NCBI GenBank assembly: GCA_963725145.1
Contig: CAVRXL010000012.1
Location: 496,001-560,000, forward strand
Direction of reading: 5' to 3'
Length of the DNA stretch: 64,000 nt
Origin: DATAEE01 sp963725145
Lineage (GTDB): Bacteria; Acidobacteriota; Vicinamibacteria; Vicinamibacterales; 2-12-FULL-66-21
The notes below the pieces were generated by a model, which made no database searches, was not told the DNA's origin, and worked only from the letters and a program-made list of their open reading frames with translations. How positions within the stretch are numbered: the first letter of the stretch is position 1; the number at the start of each line of letters is the position of its first letter. The position numbers and the translations under genes were made by a program. Below, piece after piece: positions 1 through 8,437 of this stretch.

Positions 1-62
1 TCAGAGGGCCGCCGCAGCCAGCAACGGCATCCCTCACCAATCATGAACACGACAGGGAGTGA
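1..62 (+). CDS. 3' end of an upstream CDS (partial, uncertain)
   Basis: An open frame runs from base 3 to a TGA at 60-62 and ends 9 bases before the next ATG. That spacing is typical of the packed genes that follow. Only about 19 residues are visible, without any recognisable motif, so nothing can be said of function and the frame may be chance. Confidence 0.3.
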   Translation, partial: RGPPQPATASLTNHEHDRE

Positions 63-71
63 CGGGGAACG

Positions 72-1085
72 ATGGCGGTCGTGAGCGTAGTCACCCCCGT
101 CTACAACGGGGAAGCGTACCTGGCGCAGTGCATCGAGAGCGTTCTCGGGCAGAGCTTCGCCGATTGGGAGTACGTGATCGTCGACAATTGCAGCTCCGAC
201 CGCTCCCGACGCATCGCGGAGCGATATGCCGGCGACCCACGGATACGAATCTACAGCAACCCCGAGGTGCTCCCCGTCATCTCCAGCTTCAATCGGGCTG
301 CCACTCTCGTCTCACCCGACGCGCGGTATCTCAAGTTCGTGTGCGCGGACGATCTGCTGTTCCCGGACTGCCTGAAGCTGATGGTCGAAGTGGCGGAGTC
401 GAATCCGACCGTCAAGCTCGTCGGCGCGTACAAGATTCACGGGCAGCAGGCAGTGTGCGAGGGCCCGGCGTTTCCCGCGCAGGTCGTGCCGGGGAAGGAC
501 GTCTGCAGGTGGTTCTTCCACGGGAAGCTGGGGATCCTCGGCTCGCAGACCGATCACCTGATCCGGCTGCCCACCATCAACGTGGCGGGCCACGTCTTCG
601 ATCGGGCCTTTCTGCATGCGGATACCGAGTTCTACGTCCGTCTGCTGAAGGACGGCTCGGACTTCGGATTCGTCCACCAGGTGTTGACGTTCACGCGGAC
701 CCACGAGTCGTCTGTCAGCAGCGGCCACGCGCATGTGATGGGAACCGGACTGCTCGAGACGCTGGCCATGCTGGTGAAGCACGGTCCTGCGTTCCTGTCC
801 GAGCCGGAACTGCGCGACGCGGTGCGGGCAGTGCGGAGCGCGTACAGCAGGTTTCTGTTCCGGGTCGCGCTGAAGGTCTGGGATCGGCGGATCTGGAGGT
901 ACCAGGTCGCCAGCTGGGCGAAGCTGGGTGTTCGCATTGGCCTTCCTGAAATAGCGGCGGCCGGGCTCCGGGAGGCGGTCGCGAGCGCGGCTTCTCCGCG
1001 CGACACCGTGCGCAGGTTGCGGAGTGAGCATGCCCGTGTGCGGGCGCTGAAACGTCAGCCCGCAGGAGGGCATAAGGTTGACTGA
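72..1085 (+). CDS. Family 2 glycosyltransferase
   Basis: The 337-residue protein begins with a GT-A nucleotide-sugar fold: the VVTPVYNGEAYL motif near residue 6, IVDNCSSDRS near 36, and a CADD acidic motif near 97 in the place of the metal-binding DXD. It should transfer one sugar from a nucleotide donor to a growing surface polysaccharide at the cytoplasmic face of the membrane. No transmembrane segment is evident. The start is supported by a purine-rich AGGGAG stretch upstream. It is the first complete gene of a plus-strand polysaccharide locus. Donor and acceptor cannot be told from sequence. Confidence 0.88.
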   Translation: MAVVSVVTPVYNGEAYLAQCIESVLGQSFADWEYVIVDNCSSDRSRRIAERYAGDPRIRIYSNPEVLPVISSFNRAATLVSPDARYLKFVCADDLLFPDCLKLMVEVAESNPTVKLVGAYKIHGQQAVCEGPAFPAQVVPGKDVCRWFFHGKLGILGSQTDHLIRLPTINVAGHVFDRAFLHADTEFYVRLLKDGSDFGFVHQVLTFTRTHESSVSSGHAHVMGTGLLETLAMLVKHGPAFLSEPELRDAVRAVRSAYSRFLFRVALKVWDRRIWRYQVASWAKLGVRIGLPEIAAAGLREAVASAASPRDTVRRLRSEHARVRALKRQPAGGHKVD

Positions 1086-1313
1086 GCGCGAACCAAAGTC
1101 GCGCCAGAAGAGGAGATCCCTCGCCGCCGGTGCTGTCCCGGCCCCTCGGTTAACACCATAAAGTGTAGATAATAAAGCTGTTATTAGCCATGAAACCTGC
1201 CTCACTCGGCAGGAGGGATCTTTGCTGAGATCCCCCTGATCGCCGAGCCAGATCGGCGGGAAGCGCTCCCAAATCGCAGTGAATCGCTCAGCTGTAGGGC
1301 AGAAAGGACCGGC
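1086..1313. other. Intergenic region with AT-rich inverted repeat
   Basis: The 228-base gap holds the most AT-rich patch of this locus (about 1150-1190), including a perfect inverted repeat TAATAA-agctg-TTATTA at 1170-1186. Its position before the 1314 gene suggests a promoter or regulatory site. I see no clean -35/-10 pair and no coding potential. Confidence 0.4.
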
Positions 1314-2318
1314 GTGTTAGGCCTTCGTGTGGGGGATTGGGTAGAGGTTCGGAGTGCCGAGGAGATCCTCGGCAGCCTCGACGAGAGGCAGTCGCTCGAA
1401 GGCCTTCCGTTCATGCCGGAGATGCTGCAGTACTGCGGAAAAAGGTTCCGCGTCCACAAGACCGCGCACAAGACCTGCGACACGATCCAACGGGCTTCGA
1501 TCCGCCGCATGAGCAACGCCGTTCATCTCGAGGGACTGCGCTGCGACGGCGCCGCACATGGGGGCTGTCAGGCCGGGTGTCTGTTGTTCTGGAAAGAGGC
1601 CTGGCTGAAGCGCGTAAGCTCCGACGTGGCTCACGATCGGATCCGCACCGGGACGGATGGCCTGTCTCACGCCAAGGCGTGCGCGGCCTTGCAGCCCGGG
1701 ACGCGTGTCCCGTCGACCGACGCGTCCGGGGCCGAACGATTCCGGTGCCAGGCGACGGATCTGCTTGCCGCCACGACCGAGGTGCGGAGGCGTGACAGGT
1801 GGGATCCGCGTCTTTATGTGAAGGATCTGACCTCGGGCAACGTCCGGTTCCGGGACTTCATCCGCCACGGGGCCATGGCCGCACTGAATGCGTTTGCGGC
1901 TCGATGGTTCGGTCGAAGACTCCCGCATCTGTGCGGCGCGGCGGTGCATCAGACCCCGACCGGCACCCTGAATCTACAGCCGGGCGAAGCGGTGCAGGTG
2001 CGATCGAAACAGGAGATCATGCAGACGCTCGGCCCGACCCTTCGAAACCGCGGCCTGCTGTTCGACGTGGAAATGGTGCCGTACTGCGAGCAGGGGACGT
2101 ATCGCGTCCTGACGCGTGTCGAGCGCATCATCGACGAGAGAACGGGGCAGATGATCGAGCTGCCAAATCCGTGCCTCATCCTGGACGGCGTGACCTGCAG
2201 CGGCAATCTCAGTCAGAACCGCATGTTCTGCCCCAGAGGTCTGTATCCGTTCTGGCGCGAGATCTGGTTGAAGAGGGCAGAGGGGTCAGGCGAGACCGGA
2301 TGCGGCGGCGCGGCTTGA
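1314..2318 (+). CDS. Unknown protein with duplicated Cys-motif domain
   Basis: The protein has 334 residues and a GTG start with AAAGGA just upstream. It is an internal tandem duplication. Each half starts with a short G-x-x-V-x-V-R-S segment (residues about 6 and 226). Each then has a YC motif (about 43 and 262), an L-x-G-x-x-C motif, and ends in C-x3-(C/L)-hydrophobic-FW(K/R)E-x-WLKR. In the first half five cysteines are spaced C-x13-C-x21-C-x7-C-x3-C, which looks like a metal or Fe-S site. The second half keeps most of them but has lost the last. About 100 residues of basic linker separate the halves. There is no signal peptide or membrane segment. I do not recognise a characterised family. 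The neighbours (glycosyltransferase, flippase) suggest a part in surface-glycan synthesis. Confidence 0.8.
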   Translation: MLGLRVGDWVEVRSAEEILGSLDERQSLEGLPFMPEMLQYCGKRFRVHKTAHKTCDTIQRASIRRMSNAVHLEGLRCDGAAHGGCQAGCLLFWKEAWLKRVSSDVAHDRIRTGTDGLSHAKACAALQPGTRVPSTDASGAERFRCQATDLLAATTEVRRRDRWDPRLYVKDLTSGNVRFRDFIRHGAMAALNAFAARWFGRRLPHLCGAAVHQTPTGTLNLQPGEAVQVRSKQEIMQTLGPTLRNRGLLFDVEMVPYCEQGTYRVLTRVERIIDERTGQMIELPNPCLILDGVTCSGNLSQNRMFCPRGLYPFWREIWLKRAEGSGETGCGGAA

Positions 2319-2335
2319 CGCCTTTGCCGGCCGGA

Positions 2336-3811
2336 ATGCCCCAGGCCGCCGACGATCGAGATCTCCGAGGGCGGACGGTCCGCGGCGCGCTCGCGTCGAC
2401 GCTCGCGCAGGTCGCCAACATCGCGCTGCGCACCGGGTCGATTGTCCTGCTCTCGCGACTGCTGTTGCCGCGAGACTTCGGGTTGGTTGCGATGGCGACG
2501 TCGGTGACGGGCATTCTCTCGCTCTTCCGCGACTTCGGGCTGTCAACCGCCTCGGTGCAGCGTGCGGACGTTACCAGGGATCAGGTCTCGACGCTGTTCT
2601 GGGTGAATCTCGTCGCCGGCGTGGCCCTGACGGCGTTGTGCGCCGGCCTGGCGCCGCTGCTCGTGCAATTTTACGGAGAGCCGCGCCTGCTTGGCGTGAC
2701 GATCGCCCTCTCGACGGCATTCGTTCTGAACGGCGCGACCGTGCAGCATCGTGCGCTGCTTCAGCGACAGATGCGGTTCGCCGCGCTGGCAATCATCGAC
2801 ACCGTGGCTCTCGCGGTCGCGATCGCGACAAGCATTGCGATGGCGCTGACGGGATTCGGGTATTGGGCCGTGGTCTCGATGTCGATCACCCCGCTGGCCG
2901 TCGGCCTGACGGGCGTCTGGGTCGCCGCCCGATGGATACCCGGGAGACCGCGACGTCACGCCGGGATCGCTCCGCTGCTCCAGTACGGCGGCACGCTCAC
3001 CGTGAACAGTCTGGTCGTCTACTTCGCTTACAACGCCGACAAGATACTGCTCGGCCGGTTCTGGGGCGCCGATGCCCTCGGCCTGTACAGCCGCGCCTAT
3101 CAGCTCATCAGCCTGCCAACCGACAGCCTGAATTCCGCGATTTCCCAGGTGGCGTTGCCGGCGCTGGCTCGGGTGCAAAACGATCCTCAGCGCCTTCGTC
3201 GGTATTTCCTCCAGGGTTATGGCGTCTTCCTCACCCTGATGATCCCGCTCGCGGTCGCCTGTGCGTTGTTCGCGGACGACATCGTCCACGTGTTCCTTGG
3301 CGCGCGGTGGGCGGAATCCGCAGGCGTCTTCAGACTGCTGACGCCGACGATGCTGGTCTTTGCCTTGATAAACCCCATGGCGTGGATGTTGTTGGCCATC
3401 GGTCGCACGAAGACGAGCCTGGGTATGGCCCTCATCATCGCACCGGCCGCGATCGCGGGCTACTCGATCGGCCTGCCCGCCGGACCCGAAGGCGTGGCGA
3501 TTGGATTCTCGGCGGCGATGCTGGCGATTGCCGCTCCCGCCGTGTTGTGGGCGAAAAAACGGACCACGCTAACCGTCGGGGACCTCGTGGGGGGCATCGT
3601 GCCGCCCCTGGTTTCGGCGGCTCTCGCCGCCGGAGTAGCGATCGGGTTCGCGCGGGTCACGGGCGACGTTCAGCCGGTTCTGCTGCGGCTGGTTCTCGAG
3701 ACCGCCGTTTTTGCCGGCGCGTTCGTCATCAGCCTGCTGATCGTGCAGAAAGACAAGTCGGTGTACTGGAAGATGTGGCGGGACGCGAACCTCAGGACGG
3801 CGGACACCTAG
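2336..3811 (+). CDS. Polysaccharide flippase (Wzx/MOP superfamily)
   Basis: About 491 residues with a succession of hydrophobic helices across the whole length. It opens with the typical RGALASTLAQ and LLSRLLLPRDFG segment of Wzx/RfbX-type lipopolysaccharide biosynthesis proteins. The family flips undecaprenyl-linked oligosaccharide units across the inner membrane. I chose the ATG at 2336, which follows the preceding stop. An in-frame ATG at 2300 overlapping the upstream gene is also possible. It is notable that the same locus also encodes an ABC-type exporter (6282-8437), so either two glycans or two export routes are served. Confidence 0.85.
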   Translation: MPQAADDRDLRGRTVRGALASTLAQVANIALRTGSIVLLSRLLLPRDFGLVAMATSVTGILSLFRDFGLSTASVQRADVTRDQVSTLFWVNLVAGVALTALCAGLAPLLVQFYGEPRLLGVTIALSTAFVLNGATVQHRALLQRQMRFAALAIIDTVALAVAIATSIAMALTGFGYWAVVSMSITPLAVGLTGVWVAARWIPGRPRRHAGIAPLLQYGGTLTVNSLVVYFAYNADKILLGRFWGADALGLYSRAYQLISLPTDSLNSAISQVALPALARVQNDPQRLRRYFLQGYGVFLTLMIPLAVACALFADDIVHVFLGARWAESAGVFRLLTPTMLVFALINPMAWMLLAIGRTKTSLGMALIIAPAAIAGYSIGLPAGPEGVAIGFSAAMLAIAAPAVLWAKKRTTLTVGDLVGGIVPPLVSAALAAGVAIGFARVTGDVQPVLLRLVLETAVFAGAFVISLLIVQKDKSVYWKMWRDANLRTADT

Positions 3812-3842
3812 CGAGCTCGCGGGCCGAGTCCCTGGCAACCTC

Positions 3843-5066
3843 ATGGCTGTAAGTGTTCTCGCGGACACAGCATCCAAACCGCTACGGGCGACCACTGAGC
3901 GGTTGATCTCGGTCGACGCGTATCGCGGTCTGGTGATGTTTCTCATGCTGGCGGAAGTACTCAGCTCGTGCGCCGTATCGGCCGCCGTGCCCGGTTCTTC
4001 CGTATGGCGGTATGTCTGCACTCAGCAGACCCACGCGGCATGGGTGGGTTCCACGCTTCACGATCTGATTCAACCCGGCTTCTACTTCCTGGTCGGGGTG
4101 GCGCTGCTGTTCTCGATCGCCCGGCGGCGATCCTCGGGTGAGGGACCGGGTAACCTGGCGACACACACGATCGTTCGCTCCTGCGTGCTCATCGTCCTCG
4201 GCATGGCGCTGCTGGCGGTTCACCCGCGCCATTGGACGTGGTGGTTTGGTGACACGCTGACCCAGATCGGGCTGGCCTACCCGTTTCTGGTCCTGGTTGC
4301 CGTCCGGCCGAAACGGGACTGGTATATCGCGCTGGGCGCCATCCTCGTCGGCTACTGGCTCTGGTTTGCCTTGTTCCCGCTGCCCCCGCCGAACTTCGAC
4401 TATTCCAGCGTTGGAGTCCCCAGCGAGTGGCTGAGCGCGCACAGACTCGCCGGGTTTGACGCTCACTGGCAGAAGAACAGCAATGCGTCCTGGGCATTCG
4501 ACCGCTGGTTCCTGAACCTGTTTCCGACCGACACGACGTGGGTCGGCGATCGGGCCGGTCTCACCACGCTGAACTTCATTCCCTCCATCGGTACCATGAT
4601 TCTGGGTCTGATGGCGGCCGACGTGCTGCGGGCCGGTGTCCCGCCGGAAACGAAGGTCCGTTGGCTCTCCTTCACCGGACTTCTCCTGATGGGCGGAGGA
4701 TGGCTGCTGGGGGTCCTGCACGTGTGTCCCGTCGTGAAGGCCATCTGGACGCCGACCTGGGTGCTGTTCAGCGGCGGGGCCTGCTGCCTGTTTCTCGCCG
4801 CGTTTTACGCGCTGGTCGATCTCAACGGCTTCAGGCGCGCGGTATTCCCGCTCACCGTCGTAGGCGCCAACTCGATCGTCGCCTATAGCTTGTCGCACCT
4901 GTACCCGGCGGTAGGGTTCAACAGCCTGCGGCAGGTGTTCGGTCCAGAGGTGTTCGAGTCGCTCGGTCAGGCTTACGAACCGTTCCTCTACGGTTGTGGT
5001 GTTCTTGCGACGTACTGGCTGGTGCTGTCACTGCTTTACCGCCAGAGGATCTTTCTCCGTGTCTGA
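3843..5066 (+). CDS. HGSNAT-like membrane acyltransferase (DUF5009-type)
   Basis: A 407-residue multi-spanning membrane protein. The N-terminal signature RLISVDAYRGLVMF (residues about 20-33) matches the heparan-alpha-glucosaminide N-acetyltransferase-like family (COG4299). The conserved early Asp-x-x-Arg-Gly is followed by roughly ten hydrophobic helices. Members are thought to move acyl groups across the membrane onto sugars. Next to a flippase and an SGNH hydrolase, the simplest role is acylation of the exported polysaccharide. No strong ribosome-binding site precedes the ATG. It overlaps the next gene slightly. The substrate is unknown. Confidence 0.8.
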   Translation: MAVSVLADTASKPLRATTERLISVDAYRGLVMFLMLAEVLSSCAVSAAVPGSSVWRYVCTQQTHAAWVGSTLHDLIQPGFYFLVGVALLFSIARRRSSGEGPGNLATHTIVRSCVLIVLGMALLAVHPRHWTWWFGDTLTQIGLAYPFLVLVAVRPKRDWYIALGAILVGYWLWFALFPLPPPNFDYSSVGVPSEWLSAHRLAGFDAHWQKNSNASWAFDRWFLNLFPTDTTWVGDRAGLTTLNFIPSIGTMILGLMAADVLRAGVPPETKVRWLSFTGLLLMGGGWLLGVLHVCPVVKAIWTPTWVLFSGGACCLFLAAFYALVDLNGFRRAVFPLTVVGANSIVAYSLSHLYPAVGFNSLRQVFGPEVFESLGQAYEPFLYGCGVLATYWLVLSLLYRQRIFLRV

Positions 5067-6285
5067 GCACGGACTGAATCGGCACACTCGCATGAGAAGG
5101 ATCGCCCGAATCGCGTTGGTCTACGTGATCCTGGTGCCTGTTGCGCTCGAAGCATTGCTGCGCCTGGTTCCCGTATCGGATCCGTCCGCAACAGGCGCCA
5201 CCCAACGCGTTCACCGATTCCTCCCGGGCTGGAACGTCTGGACCGGGTGGTTCGCCGAAGCTCCACCCTTTTCCCGGCCGTTCGTGACCGGTCCCCTGAG
5301 CGGCGTGTCCACCAGGCAGGTCGTCGTCAGCGTCAATCGCTTCGGCTTCCTGTACGACGAGAGCGAGGCGGCTCGCACGAACCAGGATCTGAGGATCGGC
5401 GTGATCGGAGGGTCCACCGCCGAATGCTCCGCGCTCGAGCCGGGGAAGCGCTGGCCGGACGCGCTCGAGAGGCTCCTCGCCCCGCAGATCCCGGATCGCG
5501 GCGTGACGGTTCTCAACCTGGGTTTGAGCGGGCAGGACACGAGGACCCATCTGGCGACGGTCGCGCAACATGCCGTCAAGCTGGATCTGGATTACCTGGT
5601 CTTCATGCTGGGTGCCAACGACCTGTTCCGCCTGCACTCGGATCGCGACCCGCTCGACAGGGACGACGCCTTCGCGACGCAACAGTGCCGTTGCGTGAAA
5701 CCGTTTCTCATGCGCTTTCAACTGGTGCGCAGGTTGCGACTCCTCTATCACCGGCTGAAGGGGACCGAGGACCTGATCACTGAATCGCCTGATCGGCCCT
5801 ACTTCTTTGCGAAAGCCCAGCAGGTGATGAGTCTGCCGATCTTGCAGTCGGCAGAAAGAGAGTTGGCGCCTCAGGCGCTCGATGATTACCGAACGAACAT
5901 CGTCAGTCTGGCCGCGCTCGCCGTCGCGCACGGGATTACACCTGTGTTCACGACGCAACCCATGCTCTGGAAGCCCGTGATGGATGCGAGCGAGGAAGCC
6001 GTGGACTGGCTTTCCGGAGTCGTGGAAAGTGACGGCCGACGCTACCGGTTGTCCGCTTCAGCGCAGGCGCGCGCGCTCGAGGCCCTCAATCAGCGCTTGA
6101 TGCAGACGTGCGCGGAACGACAGCTCAAGTGTGTCGATCTCGAGAAAGAGATCCCGCGATCGATGCAGTTCTTCTACGACTCGGTGCACCTGAATGAAGC
6201 CGGGGCCGAAAGCGTGGCACGGCATGTGGCGCAGTTCATCGCGCGTGAGCGCGCCCGGAGCTCCGGCCGGGTGACCGCGCGGTGA
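5059..6285 (+). CDS. SGNH/GDSL-type hydrolase, membrane anchored
   Basis: About 408 residues. A single N-terminal hydrophobic segment (residues about 13-32 from the GTG) probably anchors or exports it. The SGNH blocks are visible in order: the Ser block as GGST, the Gly block in LGLSGQD, the Asn block as GAND, and DSVHLN supplying the Asp-His pair. The family removes or transfers acyl groups on carbohydrates. I chose the GTG at 5059, which overlaps the upstream stop and has AGAGGA about ten bases before it. The ATG at 5092 lacks such a site. Pairing with the acyltransferase suggests O-acyl editing of the polysaccharide. Confidence 0.85.
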   Translation: MSEHGLNRHTRMRRIARIALVYVILVPVALEALLRLVPVSDPSATGATQRVHRFLPGWNVWTGWFAEAPPFSRPFVTGPLSGVSTRQVVVSVNRFGFLYDESEAARTNQDLRIGVIGGSTAECSALEPGKRWPDALERLLAPQIPDRGVTVLNLGLSGQDTRTHLATVAQHAVKLDLDYLVFMLGANDLFRLHSDRDPLDRDDAFATQQCRCVKPFLMRFQLVRRLRLLYHRLKGTEDLITESPDRPYFFAKAQQVMSLPILQSAERELAPQALDDYRTNIVSLAALAVAHGITPVFTTQPMLWKPVMDASEEAVDWLSGVVESDGRRYRLSASAQARALEALNQRLMQTCAERQLKCVDLEKEIPRSMQFFYDSVHLNEAGAESVARHVAQFIARERARSSGRVTAR

Positions 6286-7172
6286 CCCCCGACAACCTGC
6301 AGCACGGCTCCGTTGCGCTTGCCTCTGACGACGTGCCACGCGTCAGGGAGAGGGTGCCGACCGTCCTGATCCGGCCCAATCGAGGCCTCTTCGATCTGGA
6401 GCTGCGGGAAGTTTGGGCGTATCGCGATCTTCTGTACTTTCTGGTCTGGCGAGACGTCAAGGTTCGATACAAGCAGACTGTCATCGGCGCCGGCTGGGCG
6501 ATCCTCCAGCCTCTGCTCACGATGGCGGTCTTCACCGTCATCTTCGGCAAACTCGCGAGGATCCCGTCCGACGGCGTTCCGTACCCCGTCTTTGTCTTCG
6601 CTGCGCTGCTCCCCTGGACCTACTTTTCCCAGGCGGTCAGCCTGAGCGGCGTCAGTCTGGTCGCGGAAGCCAGGCTGATTCAAAAGGTGTATTTCTCTCG
6701 ACTGATCATTCCCCTTGCGGCTGCCGTGGCTCCGCTCGTGGACGTCGCGGCGGCGTTTCTCGTCCTGCTGGGGATGATGGCCTGGTACGGCATGGCGCCG
6801 ACGTGGGGTGTCGTTTTCCTCCCGCTGTTTCTGCTGATGGCGCTGCTGACGGCGGTTGCCGCGGCGCTGTGGCTGTCCGCCCTCAACGTCCGGTACCGCG
6901 ACGTGCGCCACACCATTCCGTTCCTGACACAGTTCTGGCTGTTCGCCTCGCCGGTGGCGTATCCGGCCAGCCTCGTGCCGGAGCGATGGCGCCTGCTCTA
7001 CAGCCTGAACCCCATGGTCGGGGTGATCGAGGGATTCCGCTGGGCGCTCCTGGGGACGGACCAACCGGACTTTGCCGCGATCGCGGTGAGCGCCGCCGTG
7101 GTGATGTTGGTGTTCATGAGCGGGCTTCTGTACTTCAAACACATGGAACGGACGTTGGCGGACGTCGTGTGA
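6282..7172 (+). CDS. wzm: Polysaccharide ABC exporter permease (Wzm type)
   Basis: A 296-residue ABC-2 permease. The cytoplasmic N-terminus carries the LREVWAYRDLLYFLVWRD lead-in and VRYKQTVIGAGWA, typical of Wzm/TagG/KpsM. Six hydrophobic segments follow, with NPMVGVIEGFRWALLG near the C-terminus. With the next gene it forms the inner-membrane transporter that exports lipid-linked O-antigen or a similar glycan. The GTG start overlaps the upstream TGA by four bases, and its own stop overlaps the ATG of the ATPase, so the three genes are translationally coupled. Confidence 0.93.
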   Translation: MTPDNLQHGSVALASDDVPRVRERVPTVLIRPNRGLFDLELREVWAYRDLLYFLVWRDVKVRYKQTVIGAGWAILQPLLTMAVFTVIFGKLARIPSDGVPYPVFVFAALLPWTYFSQAVSLSGVSLVAEARLIQKVYFSRLIIPLAAAVAPLVDVAAAFLVLLGMMAWYGMAPTWGVVFLPLFLLMALLTAVAAALWLSALNVRYRDVRHTIPFLTQFWLFASPVAYPASLVPERWRLLYSLNPMVGVIEGFRWALLGTDQPDFAAIAVSAAVVMLVFMSGLLYFKHMERTLADVV

Positions 7173-8437
7173 TGAGCGACCTGGCGATTCGGGCAGAGAA
7201 CCTCTCCAAGCGGTACCAGATCGCAACCGCCAGAACCCGTCACGACACCCTGCGGGACCAGGTGACCCAGGGGCTCAGGAATCTGGTGAGGCGCAATGGC
7301 CGGTCCGGACAGACCGGCGCAGAGACCATCTGGGCGTTGAAAGACGTCTCATTCGAGGTCAAGCAGGGGGAGGTCGTCGGCCTCATCGGCCGGAATGGTG
7401 CGGGCAAGTCGACGCTGCTCAAGATTCTCACGCGAATCACGGAACCCACGACGGGCCACGCGGAGATCTACGGGCGAGTCGGGAGCCTGCTCGAGGTGGG
7501 CACCGGGTTTCATTCCGAGCTGAGCGGGCGCGACAACATCTACCTGAGCGGAGCCATCCTCGGCATGAAGAAGGCGGAGATCAATCGGAAGTTCGACGAG
7601 ATCGTCGCCTTCGCCGAGATCGACAGATTCATCGATACACCAGTGAAGCACTACTCGAGCGGCATGCACATGCGGCTGGCGTTTGCCGTGGCCGCGCATC
7701 TCGATCCGGAGATCCTCCTGGTGGACGAGGTGCTCGCCGTCGGAGATGCGGCGTTTCAGAAAAAATGTCTCGGCAAGATGGGCGAAGCGGCGAAGGGTGG
7801 CAGAACGGTGTTGTTCGTGAGCCACAACATGGGAGCGATCACTCAGCTGTGCCGTTCGTCGTTCCTCGTGCAGCGGGGCAGGATTGCCGCCCAAGGGCCC
7901 TCGAGGGAAATCGTCGAACAGTATCTCGCGAACATGTTCTCAACCGGGACGATTCAAGATCTCACGGACGCGCCCGGGAGGAGCGGCGACGGTCGTCTCC
8001 GATTCCAGGCGGTCTACCTTCGAAATGAACACGGCAGGCGTACGGACCTGCCGATCGCCGGGCGTCCGGTCGACATCGTGCTCGAGTTCGACAGCCGGGA
8101 CGAGTTGTCGCTCGTCCAGTTCGAGTTGACGATCTTTAACCAGGCGGGCACTGCGGTCACGAACTGCAACGTGGATGCCTATGGAGAGCGGCTTCCCGTT
8201 CCGCGAGGAAAGGGACGCGTGATCTGTCACATTCCACGACTCCCGCTGCCCAGCAGCCGCTACAAGGTTGCCGTTGCCGCCCAGGACGATAAAGGCGAGT
8301 TGGACTGGGTGCCTACGGGCTGCGTCTTTGATGTGGAGACGAGCGAGTTCTATCCGACGCCCTATCTACCGCCGGTCGAGTATTCCGCGGCGCTGGTCGA
8401 GCACTCCTGGGTGGTGGCGACGGGCGGTGACCAATGA
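7172..8437 (+). CDS. wzt: Polysaccharide ABC exporter ATPase with glycan-binding tail (Wzt type)
   Basis: 421 residues. The ATPase domain has Walker A GRNGAGKS at 73-80, the YSSGM signature at 161-165 typical of O-antigen exporters, and Walker B ILLVDE at 181-186. Residues about 265-421 form a beta-rich Wzt C-terminal domain. In known Wzt proteins that domain recognises the finished, capped polysaccharide, so export would depend on a terminal modification. The neighbouring pyruvyl transferase, acyltransferase or ATP-grasp/PP-loop proteins could provide such a cap (inference). The ATG overlaps the permease stop (ATGA). Confidence 0.94.
   Translation: MSDLAIRAENLSKRYQIATARTRHDTLRDQVTQGLRNLVRRNGRSGQTGAETIWALKDVSFEVKQGEVVGLIGRNGAGKSTLLKILTRITEPTTGHAEIYGRVGSLLEVGTGFHSELSGRDNIYLSGAILGMKKAEINRKFDEIVAFAEIDRFIDTPVKHYSSGMHMRLAFAVAAHLDPEILLVDEVLAVGDAAFQKKCLGKMGEAAKGGRTVLFVSHNMGAITQLCRSSFLVQRGRIAAQGPSREIVEQYLANMFSTGTIQDLTDAPGRSGDGRLRFQAVYLRNEHGRRTDLPIAGRPVDIVLEFDSRDELSLVQFELTIFNQAGTAVTNCNVDAYGERLPVPRGKGRVICHIPRLPLPSSRYKVAVAAQDDKGELDWVPTGCVFDVETSEFYPTPYLPPVEYSAALVEHSWVVATGGDQ

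Noticed and set aside
3882..4898. Minus-strand ORF of 338 codons opposite the acyltransferase
   Set aside because: High-GC antisense shadow. The plus-strand protein has clear membrane helices and a family signature.
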